Below, in pieces: positions 1 to 6,339 of a stretch of DNA of 6,504 bases (position 1 is its first letter; every line of letters starts with the position of its first letter). The position numbers and the translations under genes were made by a program. The notes beneath the pieces were generated by a model, which searched no databases, was not told the origin of the DNA, and was given only the letters and a program-made list of their open reading frames with translations. Source of the stretch: Nocardioides sp. (GTDB taxonomy: Bacteria > Actinomycetota > Actinomycetes > Propionibacteriales > Nocardioidaceae); contig JARICB010000204.1 of assembly GCA_029264225.1 (NCBI GenBank), positions 1 to 6,504 on the forward strand, written 5' to 3'.

Positions 1-336
1 TACAAGTTTGCAGTGATGGCCGAAGGCCGCGCGAGCATTACTCACTACGAAACGCTTGAGGCGCACCGTTTCGCGAGTTTGCTCGAGGTGCACCTCGAGA
101 CCGGACGCACCCATCAGATCCGGGTGCACATGTCGGCCCTCAAGCACCCGTGCGTTGGCGACATCACCTACGGCGCCGACCCGTCGCTGTCGCGGCGCCT
201 CGGACTGGAACGCCAGTGGCTGCACGCGATGAAGCTCGGCTTCGAGCACCCCGAGTCTGGTGACTTCGTCGAATACGAGTCGAGTTACCCGCCAGATCTT
301 GCCCACGCCCTCGAGGTCATCCGAGATGAGCACTGA
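1..336 (+). CDS. RluA/RluD-family 23S rRNA pseudouridine synthase, C-terminal part (5' end outside window)
   Basis: The gene is open from the first base, in frame with codons starting at position 1, so its start and most of its catalytic domain lie upstream. The 111 visible residues include the RluA/RluD family block RTHQIRVHM (106-132), followed by HPCVGD and TYG, and later the WLHA segment (around 219-230). Enzymes of this family convert uridines in 23S rRNA (RluD: helix 69) or tRNA to pseudouridine using an aspartate in an RLD motif; that motif is not in the window, so catalytic competence cannot be judged. RluD-type genes commonly lie between lspA and dnaE in actinobacteria, which fits the neighbours here. 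The TGA at 334-336 overlaps the next gene by 11 nt, suggesting co-transcription and coupled translation. The exact target uridine cannot be assigned, so no gene symbol is given. Confidence 0.93.
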   Translation, partial: YKFAVMAEGRASITHYETLEAHRFASLLEVHLETGRTHQIRVHMSALKHPCVGDITYGADPSLSRRLGLERQWLHAMKLGFEHPESGDFVEYESSYPPDLAHALEVIRDEH

Positions 337-1039
337 CCTCACCCTGCGACGTGCCACGACGATCGATCTGCCCGAGGTCGCGGAGGTCTACCTCGCGGCT
401 CGTGGCGTGGCGGCCATGCCGCCCGAGATCCATCCGCCGCACGAGGTCCGGGCGTGGGTGTGCTCGTGGGATCTCGAGAGCCGTGACGTCTGGCTGGCCG
501 AGCTCGGTGGCTCGCTCGTCGGCTTCGCCAACCTGACCCCGACCTGGCTCGATGGGCTCTACGTCGCCCCGCAGGCTCAGCGCTGCGGAGTCGGCAGCGC
601 TTTGGTGGAGTTGGTCAAGAGCCAGCGGCCCGCTGGTGTCGGGCTGTGGGTCTTCGAGATGAATACGCCGGCTCGTGACTTCTACGCCCAGCACGGCTTC
701 GTCGGGTTGGAGCACACCGACGGCTCGGCCAACGACGAGCACACCCCGGACCTGAAAATGGTGTGGCCCGGCTCCGACCCGCTGGCCTACTTCCGCTCGA
801 TGATCGACGACGTCGACCTGGTGCTCGGCGACGTACTCGCGCGTCGCTCCGCCCTGACCCGCGTCGTACAGCAGCACAAGCGGGCCGCCTCGGCCGTTGC
901 TGATCCGGCACGCGATGCCGCGCGGGAGCAGGCCATCGTCGATCGGGTGGCTGCGATCGTGCCCGAGCTCGGCCCGGAAAGGGTCGCCCGAATCGTGCAC
1001 ACCATCATTACCGAATCGATCGATGCCAGCCGGGAGTGA
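326..1039 (+). CDS. GNAT acetyltransferase fused to an AroQ-type chorismate mutase-like domain
   Basis: This is a 237-aa protein with two domains. Residues 1-150 are a GNAT fold: the acetyl-CoA pyrophosphate-binding signature QRCGVG (85-90, Q/RxxGxG), a preceding LYVAP strand, then N113 and the usual catalytic-type tyrosine in DFY (Y120). The acyl acceptor cannot be predicted. Residues 154-233 match AroQ chorismate mutases (chorismate to prephenate, the branch to Phe and Tyr). Aligned by eye with E. coli AroQ, R157, R174, K185, D197, R200, E201 and S231 fall at R11, R28, K39, D48, R51, E52 and S84; the Q88 position is S235. The loop between K185 and D197 is three residues longer than in E. 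coli. The ATG at 326 is preferred to an upstream GTG/ATG within the previous gene because the GNAT homology (LTLRRAT) begins right after it and GAGG lies at 313-316. The gene overlaps the pseudouridine synthase gene by 11 nt. Confidence 0.85.
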   Translation: MSTDLTLRRATTIDLPEVAEVYLAARGVAAMPPEIHPPHEVRAWVCSWDLESRDVWLAELGGSLVGFANLTPTWLDGLYVAPQAQRCGVGSALVELVKSQRPAGVGLWVFEMNTPARDFYAQHGFVGLEHTDGSANDEHTPDLKMVWPGSDPLAYFRSMIDDVDLVLGDVLARRSALTRVVQQHKRAASAVADPARDAAREQAIVDRVAAIVPELGPERVARIVHTIITESIDASRE

Positions 1040-1042
1040 GTG

Positions 1043-1072
1043 GTTCGGCCGCCCCCCTGGGCGCTACCGAAC
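1043..1072 (+). terminator. Hairpin after the GNAT-chorismate mutase gene, likely transcription terminator without a U-tract
   Basis: GTTCGG (1043-1048) pairs perfectly with CCGAAC (1067-1072), and inside it CGCCC (1050-1054) pairs with GGGCG (1059-1063) around a CCCT loop. C1049 against CTA (1064-1066) forms a small internal loop. The hairpin starts four bases after the stop codon at 1037-1039 and ends before the promoter of the next gene. There is no T-run after it, so it is not a classical intrinsic terminator; such T-less hairpins are common at actinobacterial gene ends. It may also only stabilise the 3' end of the mRNA. Confidence 0.5.
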
Positions 1073-1079
1073 AGCACCA

Positions 1080-1112
1080 GTGACAGTGCGGGTGACAGCT
1101 AGCCTGTGGCCA
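1080..1112 (+). promoter_or_regulatory. Leaderless-type promoter of the DUF2332 gene
   Basis: TAGCCT (1100-1105) fits the actinobacterial -10 consensus TAnnnT. It lies six bases before the ATG at 1112, so transcription would begin at or near the A of the start codon. No Shine-Dalgarno sequence is present, which agrees with leaderless translation. GTGACA (1080-1085) is a possible -35 element, but its 14-bp spacing is short. GTGACAG occurs again at 1092-1098. The TAG of the -10 box is an in-frame stop, which limits the possible starts of the downstream gene to 1106 or later. Confidence 0.55.
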
Positions 1113-2086
1113 TGCAGATGAGCGGTGACATCGCCGAGCGCTACCTCGACTTCGCGACGTACGCCGAGGACGACTCGCCGTGCTTCACCGAGTGGGCCAG
1201 GGGAGTGGCGAAGGATGCTGAGATCCACCGCTGGCTGGGCGATCTGCCGGAGCTCAAGCAGCAGCCCAACCTGGTCTTCGCCGCGGCTCGTTGGCACGGC
1301 GCCGAGGCGCCGAGCGGGTACGCCGCGTTGAAACGCACTCTCGTAGAGCACGAGGTCGAGGTCAAGGCGACGATCCGTGAACGGGCCACCCAGACCAACG
1401 AGGTCGGACGACTCGCGACACTGCTGCCGCTCTTCGCCCGGGTCGCCGTGGAAGCCGCGAGCCCACTGGCGCTGATCGAGGTAGGTGCCAGTGCTGGTCT
1501 GTGCCTCTACCCGGACCGCTACGACTACGCCTGGCCACCTCTCGGTGAGCTGACGGGGTCGGATGGACCGACGCTGAGTGCGCAGACCACGGGTCGGTGG
1601 GAGATCCCTACGACCTACCCGAGGATCGCCTGGCGTGGGGGAGTGGACCTCAATCCCCTCGATGTGCACGATGAACAGGCGATGGCGTGGCTGACCACCC
1701 TCATCTGGCCCGAGCAGGACGAGCGCCGTAACCGCCTGGTGCAGGCCATCGAGATCGCCCGGTCGGACCCACCGACTCTCCTACGTGGTGACCTGTTCGA
1801 CGAACTGCCCGCACTGATTCACGAGGCAGCCGGACACGGGACGCCGGTGGTGTTCCACAGCGCCGTCATCGCCTATCTGGAGGCCGAGGCTCGGGAAAGC
1901 TTCCATGACCTGATGATGGGCGTGGTCGATGCCGGGGAATGCCGCTGGGTGAGCAACGAGGCGGCAGCCGTCCTGCCCCGGATGGCAGGTGGTCTCGACG
2001 TCCCCGCTGGCCGCTTCGTCCTAGGTCTGGACGGCCGTCCGGTGGCGCTGACACACGGTCACGGGCACGCTCTCGACTGGCTCTGA
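1112..2086 (+). CDS. DUF2332-family protein of unknown function
   Basis: This is a 324-aa soluble protein with no signal peptide or membrane helix. It carries the conserved blocks I associate with DUF2332: QTNEVGR (residues 94-100), EVGASAGL followed by DRYDY (123-138), DLNPLD (179-184), LIWPEQ (197-202), VVFHSAVIAYL (246-256) and a C-terminal THGHG...LDW. The family has no established function. The E-V-G-A-S-A-G strand-loop resembles motif I of SAM-dependent methyltransferases, and FHSAVIAYL could be the later strand facing it, but this is inference. The ATG at 1112 is chosen because a -10 box sits six bases upstream; GTG 1106 and ATG 1118 are possible alternatives, and an in-frame TAG at 1100 excludes anything earlier. 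It has its own promoter and is flanked by a hairpin on the 5' side and an intergenic region on the 3' side, so it seems to be a single-gene unit. Confidence 0.85.
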   Translation: MQMSGDIAERYLDFATYAEDDSPCFTEWARGVAKDAEIHRWLGDLPELKQQPNLVFAAARWHGAEAPSGYAALKRTLVEHEVEVKATIRERATQTNEVGRLATLLPLFARVAVEAASPLALIEVGASAGLCLYPDRYDYAWPPLGELTGSDGPTLSAQTTGRWEIPTTYPRIAWRGGVDLNPLDVHDEQAMAWLTTLIWPEQDERRNRLVQAIEIARSDPPTLLRGDLFDELPALIHEAAGHGTPVVFHSAVIAYLEAEARESFHDLMMGVVDAGECRWVSNEAAAVLPRMAGGLDVPAGRFVLGLDGRPVALTHGHGHALDWL

Positions 2087-2129
2087 AACGACGCTGGGTG
2101 TCTTGTCGGAGGGGGATGCCACACTGACG

Positions 2130-2142
2130 TAGGCTGGCGTTC
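2130..2142 (+). promoter_or_regulatory. Candidate -10 box and start point for dnaE
   Basis: TAGGCT (2130-2135) fits TAnnnT and is nearly the same hexamer seen before the genes starting at 1112 and 6339. By the same spacing, transcription would start near 2142, giving dnaE a leader of about 79 nt. No convincing -35 element is visible at 16-19 bp; TTGTCG (2103-2108) is 21 bp away. This is the only good -10 match I see in the 134-nt gap between the DUF2332 gene and dnaE. Confidence 0.4.
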
Positions 2143-2171
2143 TTCCCCTCAGACGCGTCCGCGACAACCCC

Positions 2172-2187
2172 GGAACGCGTGCGTTCC
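2172..2187. promoter_or_regulatory. Near-perfect palindrome in the dnaE leader (possible operator or RNA hairpin)
   Basis: GGAACGC (2172-2178) and GCGTTCC (2181-2187) are exact reverse complements separated by GT. As DNA this is a 16-bp symmetric site suitable for a dimeric repressor; as RNA it would form a GGAACG/CGUUCC stem with a CGUG loop, ending 33 nt before the dnaE ATG and leaving the ribosome-binding site free. It contains GAAC and GTTC half-sites as in Gram-positive LexA boxes, but their spacing is six bases instead of four. Confidence 0.45.
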
Positions 2188-2207
2188 TGCGACCCCCCGG
2201 AAGGTGC

Positions 2208-2212
2208 GGAAG
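2208..2212 (+). promoter_or_regulatory. Ribosome-binding site that decides the dnaE start
   Basis: GGAAG is followed by eight bases and then the ATG at 2221. A second purine group, GGAAGG (2199-2204), lies further upstream. This supports 2221 over the in-frame GTG at 2179, which would add 14 residues rich in P, E and C, sits inside the palindrome and has no comparable site. Confidence 0.6.
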
Positions 2213-2220
2213 ACCCCCTC

Positions 2221-5200
2221 ATGGCGGCCGGCTCCAGCGACAACTTCGTGCATCTGCACGTGCACACCGAATATTCGATGCTCGACGGCGCGGCCCGACT
2301 CAAGGACCTCGCCCAACGCACGGCCGAGTTGGGCATGCCAGCTGTTGCCATGACCGACCACGGCAACGTCTTCGGTGCCTACGAGTTCTACAAGCAGTGC
2401 ACCGACGCTGGCGTGAAGCCGATCATCGGCATGGAGGCCTACTTCACCCCCAACATCAGCCGGTTCGAGCGCAAGCGGGTCAACTTCTACAAGGGCGGTC
2501 CCGACGACGTCTCGAGCCGCGGCGCCTATACCCACATGACGTTGCTCTCCGAATCCACCGAAGGCATGCGCAACCTGTTCCGGCTCTCCACCGGGGCGTG
2601 GCGCGACGGCTTCTTCCAGCACCCGCGCGCCGACCGTGAACTGCTGGCCCAGCACAGCACCGGCATCATCGGAACGACCGGCTGCCCCAGTGGTGAGGTG
2701 CAGGTCCACCTGCGACACGGCAACTACGCCGCTGCCCGGCAGACCGCCGCCGACTACCAAGAGATTCTTGGGCGCGACAACTACTTCCTCGAGTTGATGG
2801 ACCACGGCCTCGACATCGAGAACCGGGTGCGCGACGGACTGTTGACCCTGGCCAAGGATCTTCGGATCCCGCTGCTGGCCACCAACGACTCGCACTACGT
2901 GCGGCAGGAGGATGCCAAGTCCCAGGAGCATCTGCTCTGCATCAACTCCGGCTCCACGATGGACATTCCGGCCGGTGACGGCCCGGGGCAGCGCTTCGCC
3001 TTCTCCGGCGACGGCTACTACCTCAAGTCACCCGCCGAGATGCGGGCCCTGTGGGTCGACAGATACGACCTGCGCGAGGCCTGCGACAACACGCTGTGGA
3101 TCGCCGAGCGCTGCGACGTCGCCTTTACCGAGGGCAACGGCACCTACATGCCGCGCTTCCCCTGCCCCGAGGGTGAGACCGAGGAGACCTGGCTGGTCAA
3201 GGAGGTCGATCGGGGCCTGCACGTCCGCTACCCGGGCGGCATCCCCGACGACGTCCGCAAGCAGGCCGACTTCGAGGTCGACGTCATCACCCAGATGGGC
3301 TTCCCGGGCTACTTCCTGGTGGTCGCCGACTTCATCAACTGGGCCAAGAACAACGGAATCCGGGTCGGCCCCGGCCGTGGTTCGGGGGCCGGCTCGATGG
3401 TCGCCTACGCGATGCGGATCACTGACCTCGACCCGCTGGTCCACGGCCTGATCTTCGAACGGTTCCTCAACCCCGACCGCGTCTCGATGCCCGACTTCGA
3501 CATCGACTTCGACGAGCGTCGTCGCGGCGAGGTCATCAAGTATGTCTCCGACAAATATGGCGACGAGCGCGTCTCCTACATCGTCACCTACGGCACCATC
3601 AAGGCCAAGCAGGCGGTCAAGGACTCCTCGCGCATCTTGGGTTACCCGTTCGCGATGGGTGACCGGATCACCAAGGCGATGCCTGCTGCGGTGATGGGCA
3701 AGGACGTGCCGCTCCAGGAGATCTTCAACTCCGAGCACAAGCGCTACGGCGAGGGTGGCGAGTTCCGCTCGCTCTACCAGGGTGACAACGACGTCAAGAA
3801 GGTCGTCGACACCGCGATGGGCATCGAAGGCCTGAAGCGGCAATGGGGCGTCCACGCGGCCGGCGTGATCATGTCGAGCGAGCCGCTGCTCGACATCATT
3901 CCCATGCTCAAGCGTCCCGCCGACGGCGCGATGATCACCCAGTTCGACTACCCCACGTGTGAGTCGCTGGGGCTGATCAAGATGGACTTCCTGGGGCTGC
4001 GCAACCTCACGGTGCTCGACGACGCGGTCAAGAACATCGCCGTCAACCGAGGCGAGGAGATCGTCCTCGAGGACCTCCCGCTGACCGACGAGGCCACCTA
4101 CGGACTGCTCCAACGTGGCGACACTCTCGGGGTCTTCCAACTCGACGGCGGCCCCATGCGCTCGCTGCTGCGCTCCATGCGCCCCGACACCTTCGAGGAC
4201 ATCTCGGCGGTCGGTGCCCTCTACCGGCCGGGACCGATGGGCGCTGACTCGCACAACAAATATGCCCGCCGCAAGACCGGCCGGGAGCCGGTCGAGCCGT
4301 TGCACCCCGAGCTCGCGGAGGCCCTCGAGGATGTGCTCGGCGAGACCTACGGCCTGATCGTCTATCAGGAGCAGGTGATGGCGATCGCGCAGAAGCTCGC
4401 GGGCTACACACTGGGTCAGGCCGACATCCTGCGTCGAGCCATGGGCAAGAAGAAGAAGGAAGAGCTGGACAAGCAGTTCGCCGGTTTCTCGGCGGGGATG
4501 ACCGAGCGCGGCTACTCCCCGGGCGCGATCAAGGCGCTGTGGGACACCCTGCTGCCCTTCTCCGACTACGCCTTCAACAAGGCTCACTCCGCTGCCTACG
4601 GACTCGTCTCCTACTGGACGGCCTACCTCAAGGCCAACTACCCGGCCGAATACATGGCCGCGCTCCTTACCTCGACCCGCGACGACAAGGACAAGTCGGC
4701 GATCTACCTCAATGAGTGCCGCCGGATGAAGATCCAGGTGCTCCCGCCCGACGTCAACGAGTCGCATGCCAACTTCACCCCGGTCGGCACCGACATCCGC
4801 TTCGGTCTGACCGCCATTCGCAACGTAGGCGCCAATGTCGTCGACGGCATCGCGACGGCGCGAGCCGAGCAGGGTCGCTACACCGACTTCAACGACTTCA
4901 TGGCCAAGGTGCCGGTCCACGTATGCAACAAGCGGGTGATCGAGTCGCTGATCAAGGCCGGCGCGTTCGACGAGATGCTGCACAAGCGGCGCGCCCTGGT
5001 CACGATCCATGAGAACGCCGTCGACCAATACATCGACATCAAGAAGAACGAGGCGATCGGTCAGGATTCGCTCTTCGGTGGCCTTGACGAGGCCGATGGC
5101 GGGTTCGGCGTCAATGTTGCGATCCCCGACATCGACGACTGGGACAAGATGACGCTGCTCGGCCACGAGCGGGAGATGCTCGGCCTCTACGTCTCCGATC

Positions 5201-5778
5201 ACCCGCTCCTGGGCCTGGAGCACGTGCTGTCCCAGGGCACCGACTGCACCATCGGCCAGTTGATGCTCGACGAGGAACGCCCGCACGGCAGTACTTTGAC
5301 GGTCAGTGGCCTGGTGACCAGCGTGCAGCGCAAGATCACCAAGAAGGGCGACTCCTGGGCGACGGTGACCCTGGAGGATCTTGACGGTGCCATCGAGGTG
5401 TTGCTCTTCCCGAGCGCCTACCAGTTGGCCTCGCCGCACCTGGTGGAGGATGCGATCATCCGAGTCAAGGGTCAACTGTCCCGAGACAAGGACCAGCCCG
5501 AGCTCCGGGCCCAGGAGGTCAGCGTCCCGGACCTCTCGGACGGTCCGTCAGGCCCGGTCGCGGTCAACCTGCCGCAGACCCGGATCAACCCCGGCGTCGT
5601 CGAAAGTCTGAAGGACGTGCTTGCTACCCACCCCGGCGTGACGGAGGTGCTCCTCAACGTGCGGATGCGTGACAAGACCATCGTGCTCAAGGTGGGCGAT
5701 CACCATCGGGTGACGCCCTCGCCGGCCCTTTTTGCCGATCTCAAGCAGCTCCTCGGACCGGGGTGCCTGTCCGGATGA
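2221..5778 (+). CDS. dnaE: DNA polymerase III alpha subunit (replicative polymerase)
   Basis: This 1185-aa protein is the catalytic subunit of the chromosomal replicase, full length for an actinobacterial DnaE1. The PHP domain (about 8-280) starts FVHLHVHTEYSMLDG and has all nine expected metal ligands: H13, H15, D22, H47, E72, H105, C155, D223 and H225. That pattern goes with an active built-in 3'-5' exonuclease, as shown for M. tuberculosis DnaE1, in contrast to E. coli, where PHP is degenerate. The polymerase core shows GPGRGSGAGS (383-392), the PDFDIDF motif with aspartates 425, 427 and 429, RQWGVHAAG (540-548), and the third catalytic aspartate D589 in KMDFLGLR. YQEQVM (715-720), GKKKK (742-746) and FNKAHS (785-790) follow. 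A helix-hairpin-helix region lies near 840-910, a beta-clamp motif QDSLF at 948-952, an OB fold at about 1022-1100, and a C-terminal domain to 1185. The start at 2221 has a ribosome-binding site at 2208-2212. The stop overlaps the next gene by four bases. Confidence 0.98.
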   Translation: MAAGSSDNFVHLHVHTEYSMLDGAARLKDLAQRTAELGMPAVAMTDHGNVFGAYEFYKQCTDAGVKPIIGMEAYFTPNISRFERKRVNFYKGGPDDVSSRGAYTHMTLLSESTEGMRNLFRLSTGAWRDGFFQHPRADRELLAQHSTGIIGTTGCPSGEVQVHLRHGNYAAARQTAADYQEILGRDNYFLELMDHGLDIENRVRDGLLTLAKDLRIPLLATNDSHYVRQEDAKSQEHLLCINSGSTMDIPAGDGPGQRFAFSGDGYYLKSPAEMRALWVDRYDLREACDNTLWIAERCDVAFTEGNGTYMPRFPCPEGETEETWLVKEVDRGLHVRYPGGIPDDVRKQADFEVDVITQMGFPGYFLVVADFINWAKNNGIRVGPGRGSGAGSMVAYAMRITDLDPLVHGLIFERFLNPDRVSMPDFDIDFDERRRGEVIKYVSDKYGDERVSYIVTYGTIKAKQAVKDSSRILGYPFAMGDRITKAMPAAVMGKDVPLQEIFNSEHKRYGEGGEFRSLYQGDNDVKKVVDTAMGIEGLKRQWGVHAAGVIMSSEPLLDIIPMLKRPADGAMITQFDYPTCESLGLIKMDFLGLRNLTVLDDAVKNIAVNRGEEIVLEDLPLTDEATYGLLQRGDTLGVFQLDGGPMRSLLRSMRPDTFEDISAVGALYRPGPMGADSHNKYARRKTGREPVEPLHPELAEALEDVLGETYGLIVYQEQVMAIAQKLAGYTLGQADILRRAMGKKKKEELDKQFAGFSAGMTERGYSPGAIKALWDTLLPFSDYAFNKAHSAAYGLVSYWTAYLKANYPAEYMAALLTSTRDDKDKSAIYLNECRRMKIQVLPPDVNESHANFTPVGTDIRFGLTAIRNVGANVVDGIATARAEQGRYTDFNDFMAKVPVHVCNKRVIESLIKAGAFDEMLHKRRALVTIHENAVDQYIDIKKNEAIGQDSLFGGLDEADGGFGVNVAIPDIDDWDKMTLLGHEREMLGLYVSDHPLLGLEHVLSQGTDCTIGQLMLDEERPHGSTLTVSGLVTSVQRKITKKGDSWATVTLEDLDGAIEVLLFPSAYQLASPHLVEDAIIRVKGQLSRDKDQPELRAQEVSVPDLSDGPSGPVAVNLPQTRINPGVVESLKDVLATHPGVTEVLLNVRMRDKTIVLKVGDHHRVTPSPALFADLKQLLGPGCLSG

Positions 5779-6329
5779 GCCGTCGTGTGCTGGCAGTGCT
5801 CGTGCAAGCGGCTGTGACGGTGGCACTGCTTGCTGTCGTGGGCGCCGTCGGCGGCGTCGTGTGGCAGCAAGTCTGGACACCACCGTCGGGGCTCGCCTAC
5901 CAGGGCAGCTGGATCCTGGATCCGGCCGGGCCGGACTACGCGTTCTCTGGCACCGGTTGGTATGTCTTGGTGGCGTTGCTGGCGGGCTCGCTGAGTGCGG
6001 GCGTCATCGCGTGGGCCTGGCCCCGGCGCGAGTTGACGACCCTGGTTGCGATCGCGGTGGGCTCGGTCCTGGCGGGCTGGCTGATGTTCCACGTCGGCCA
6101 CGCCCTCGGCCCGGCGGATCCGCAGTTGCTGGCGGCCGATCAACCCGACTTCACCCAGATCCCGGGCAGCCTGCTGGTGGCCGGGAGTGACGCGACACCC
6201 CGGTTGTTCGGCTTCGAGTCGAGTGTCTTCACTGCGTTCCCCATGGGTGCACTGGTGGCGAGTGTCTTCGTGTTTCTTGTCTCGCCGGCTCGTCGACAAA
6301 GGGCGAGTGAGACGTCGCTGGCTGGGTAG
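5775..6329 (+). CDS. Four-helix integral membrane protein of unknown function, coupled to dnaE
   Basis: This 184-aa protein has four predicted membrane helices, at about residues 5-30, 61-81, 87-108 and 151-170. Arginines at the N-terminus (MSRR), between helices 2 and 3 (WPRRE) and after helix 4 (PARRQR) place both ends in the cytoplasm. The loops at 31-60 (no K or R, with WTPPSG) and 109-150 would be outside. No catalytic motif is visible. The overall plan resembles small actinobacterial membrane proteins such as DUF2567, but I cannot confirm family membership. The ATG at 5775 is chosen because it forms an ATGA overlap with the dnaE stop; a GTG at 5763 in the same frame is an alternative adding four residues. 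No strong ribosome-binding site precedes it, so translation probably depends on ribosomes finishing dnaE. Its TAG stop is also the first half of the -10 box of the next gene. Confidence 0.75.
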   Translation: MSRRVLAVLVQAAVTVALLAVVGAVGGVVWQQVWTPPSGLAYQGSWILDPAGPDYAFSGTGWYVLVALLAGSLSAGVIAWAWPRRELTTLVAIAVGSVLAGWLMFHVGHALGPADPQLLAADQPDFTQIPGSLLVAGSDATPRLFGFESSVFTAFPMGALVASVFVFLVSPARRQRASETSLAG

Positions 6330-6339
6330 GCTGCTGGGA
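6307..6339 (+). promoter_or_regulatory. Leaderless-type promoter of the last gene, overlapping the preceding stop codon
   Basis: TAGGCT (6327-6332) fits TAnnnT and lies six bases before the ATG at 6339, so the transcript would start at the start codon. GTGAGA (6307-6312) sits 14 bp upstream of it, the same short spacing as GTGACA before the DUF2332 gene. There is no Shine-Dalgarno sequence. The TAG of the box is the stop codon of the membrane-protein gene. Confidence 0.5.

Noticed and set aside
260..325. Longer N-terminus for the GNAT gene from an upstream start within the pseudouridine synthase gene
   Set aside because: The 22 extra residues (S, T, R, P-rich) have no GNAT similarity, while the domain begins immediately after the ATG at 326, which has GAGG at a suitable distance.
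317..1000. Minus-strand open frame of 227 codons opposite the GNAT-chorismate mutase gene
   Set aside because: The plus-strand protein has clear domain motifs throughout; the antisense product shows none and has the typical composition of a frame shadow.
2108..2127. Mini reading frame ATG CCA CAC TGA (2116-2127) after a GGAGGGGG run
   Set aside because: It lies upstream of the candidate dnaE -10 box, so it would not be in the dnaE transcript, and three sense codons are too few to support a leader peptide.
2173..2186. LexA (SOS) box upstream of dnaE
   Set aside because: The half-sites GAAC and GTTC are six bases apart, while the Gram-positive LexA box needs four; dnaE is also not a usual SOS gene in actinobacteria.
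2179..2220. GTG start for dnaE at 2179
   Set aside because: It adds 14 non-homologous residues, lies inside the palindrome, and lacks the ribosome-binding site found before 2221.
2149..2931. Minus-strand open frame of 260 codons over the start of dnaE
   Set aside because: It covers the conserved PHP domain of dnaE and has no recognisable protein motif.
3028..5475. Open frame of 815 codons on the minus strand, antisense to dnaE
   Set aside because: It lies entirely opposite a certain gene and its product is a low-complexity V/D/L/R/H-rich sequence without motifs. Long antisense frames are a normal by-product of third-position GC bias.
5721..5735. GCCGGCC followed by a run of five T, resembling an intrinsic terminator
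   Set aside because: It is inside the conserved dnaE coding region, there is no real stem, and the T-run just encodes Phe and the end of the preceding Leu codon.
5763..6190. Other plus-strand frame across the membrane-protein region (about 150 codons, R/G/P-rich)
   Set aside because: The frame from 5775 gives a coherent four-helix protein with positive-inside topology and an ATGA junction; the other frame is only GC-bias shadow.
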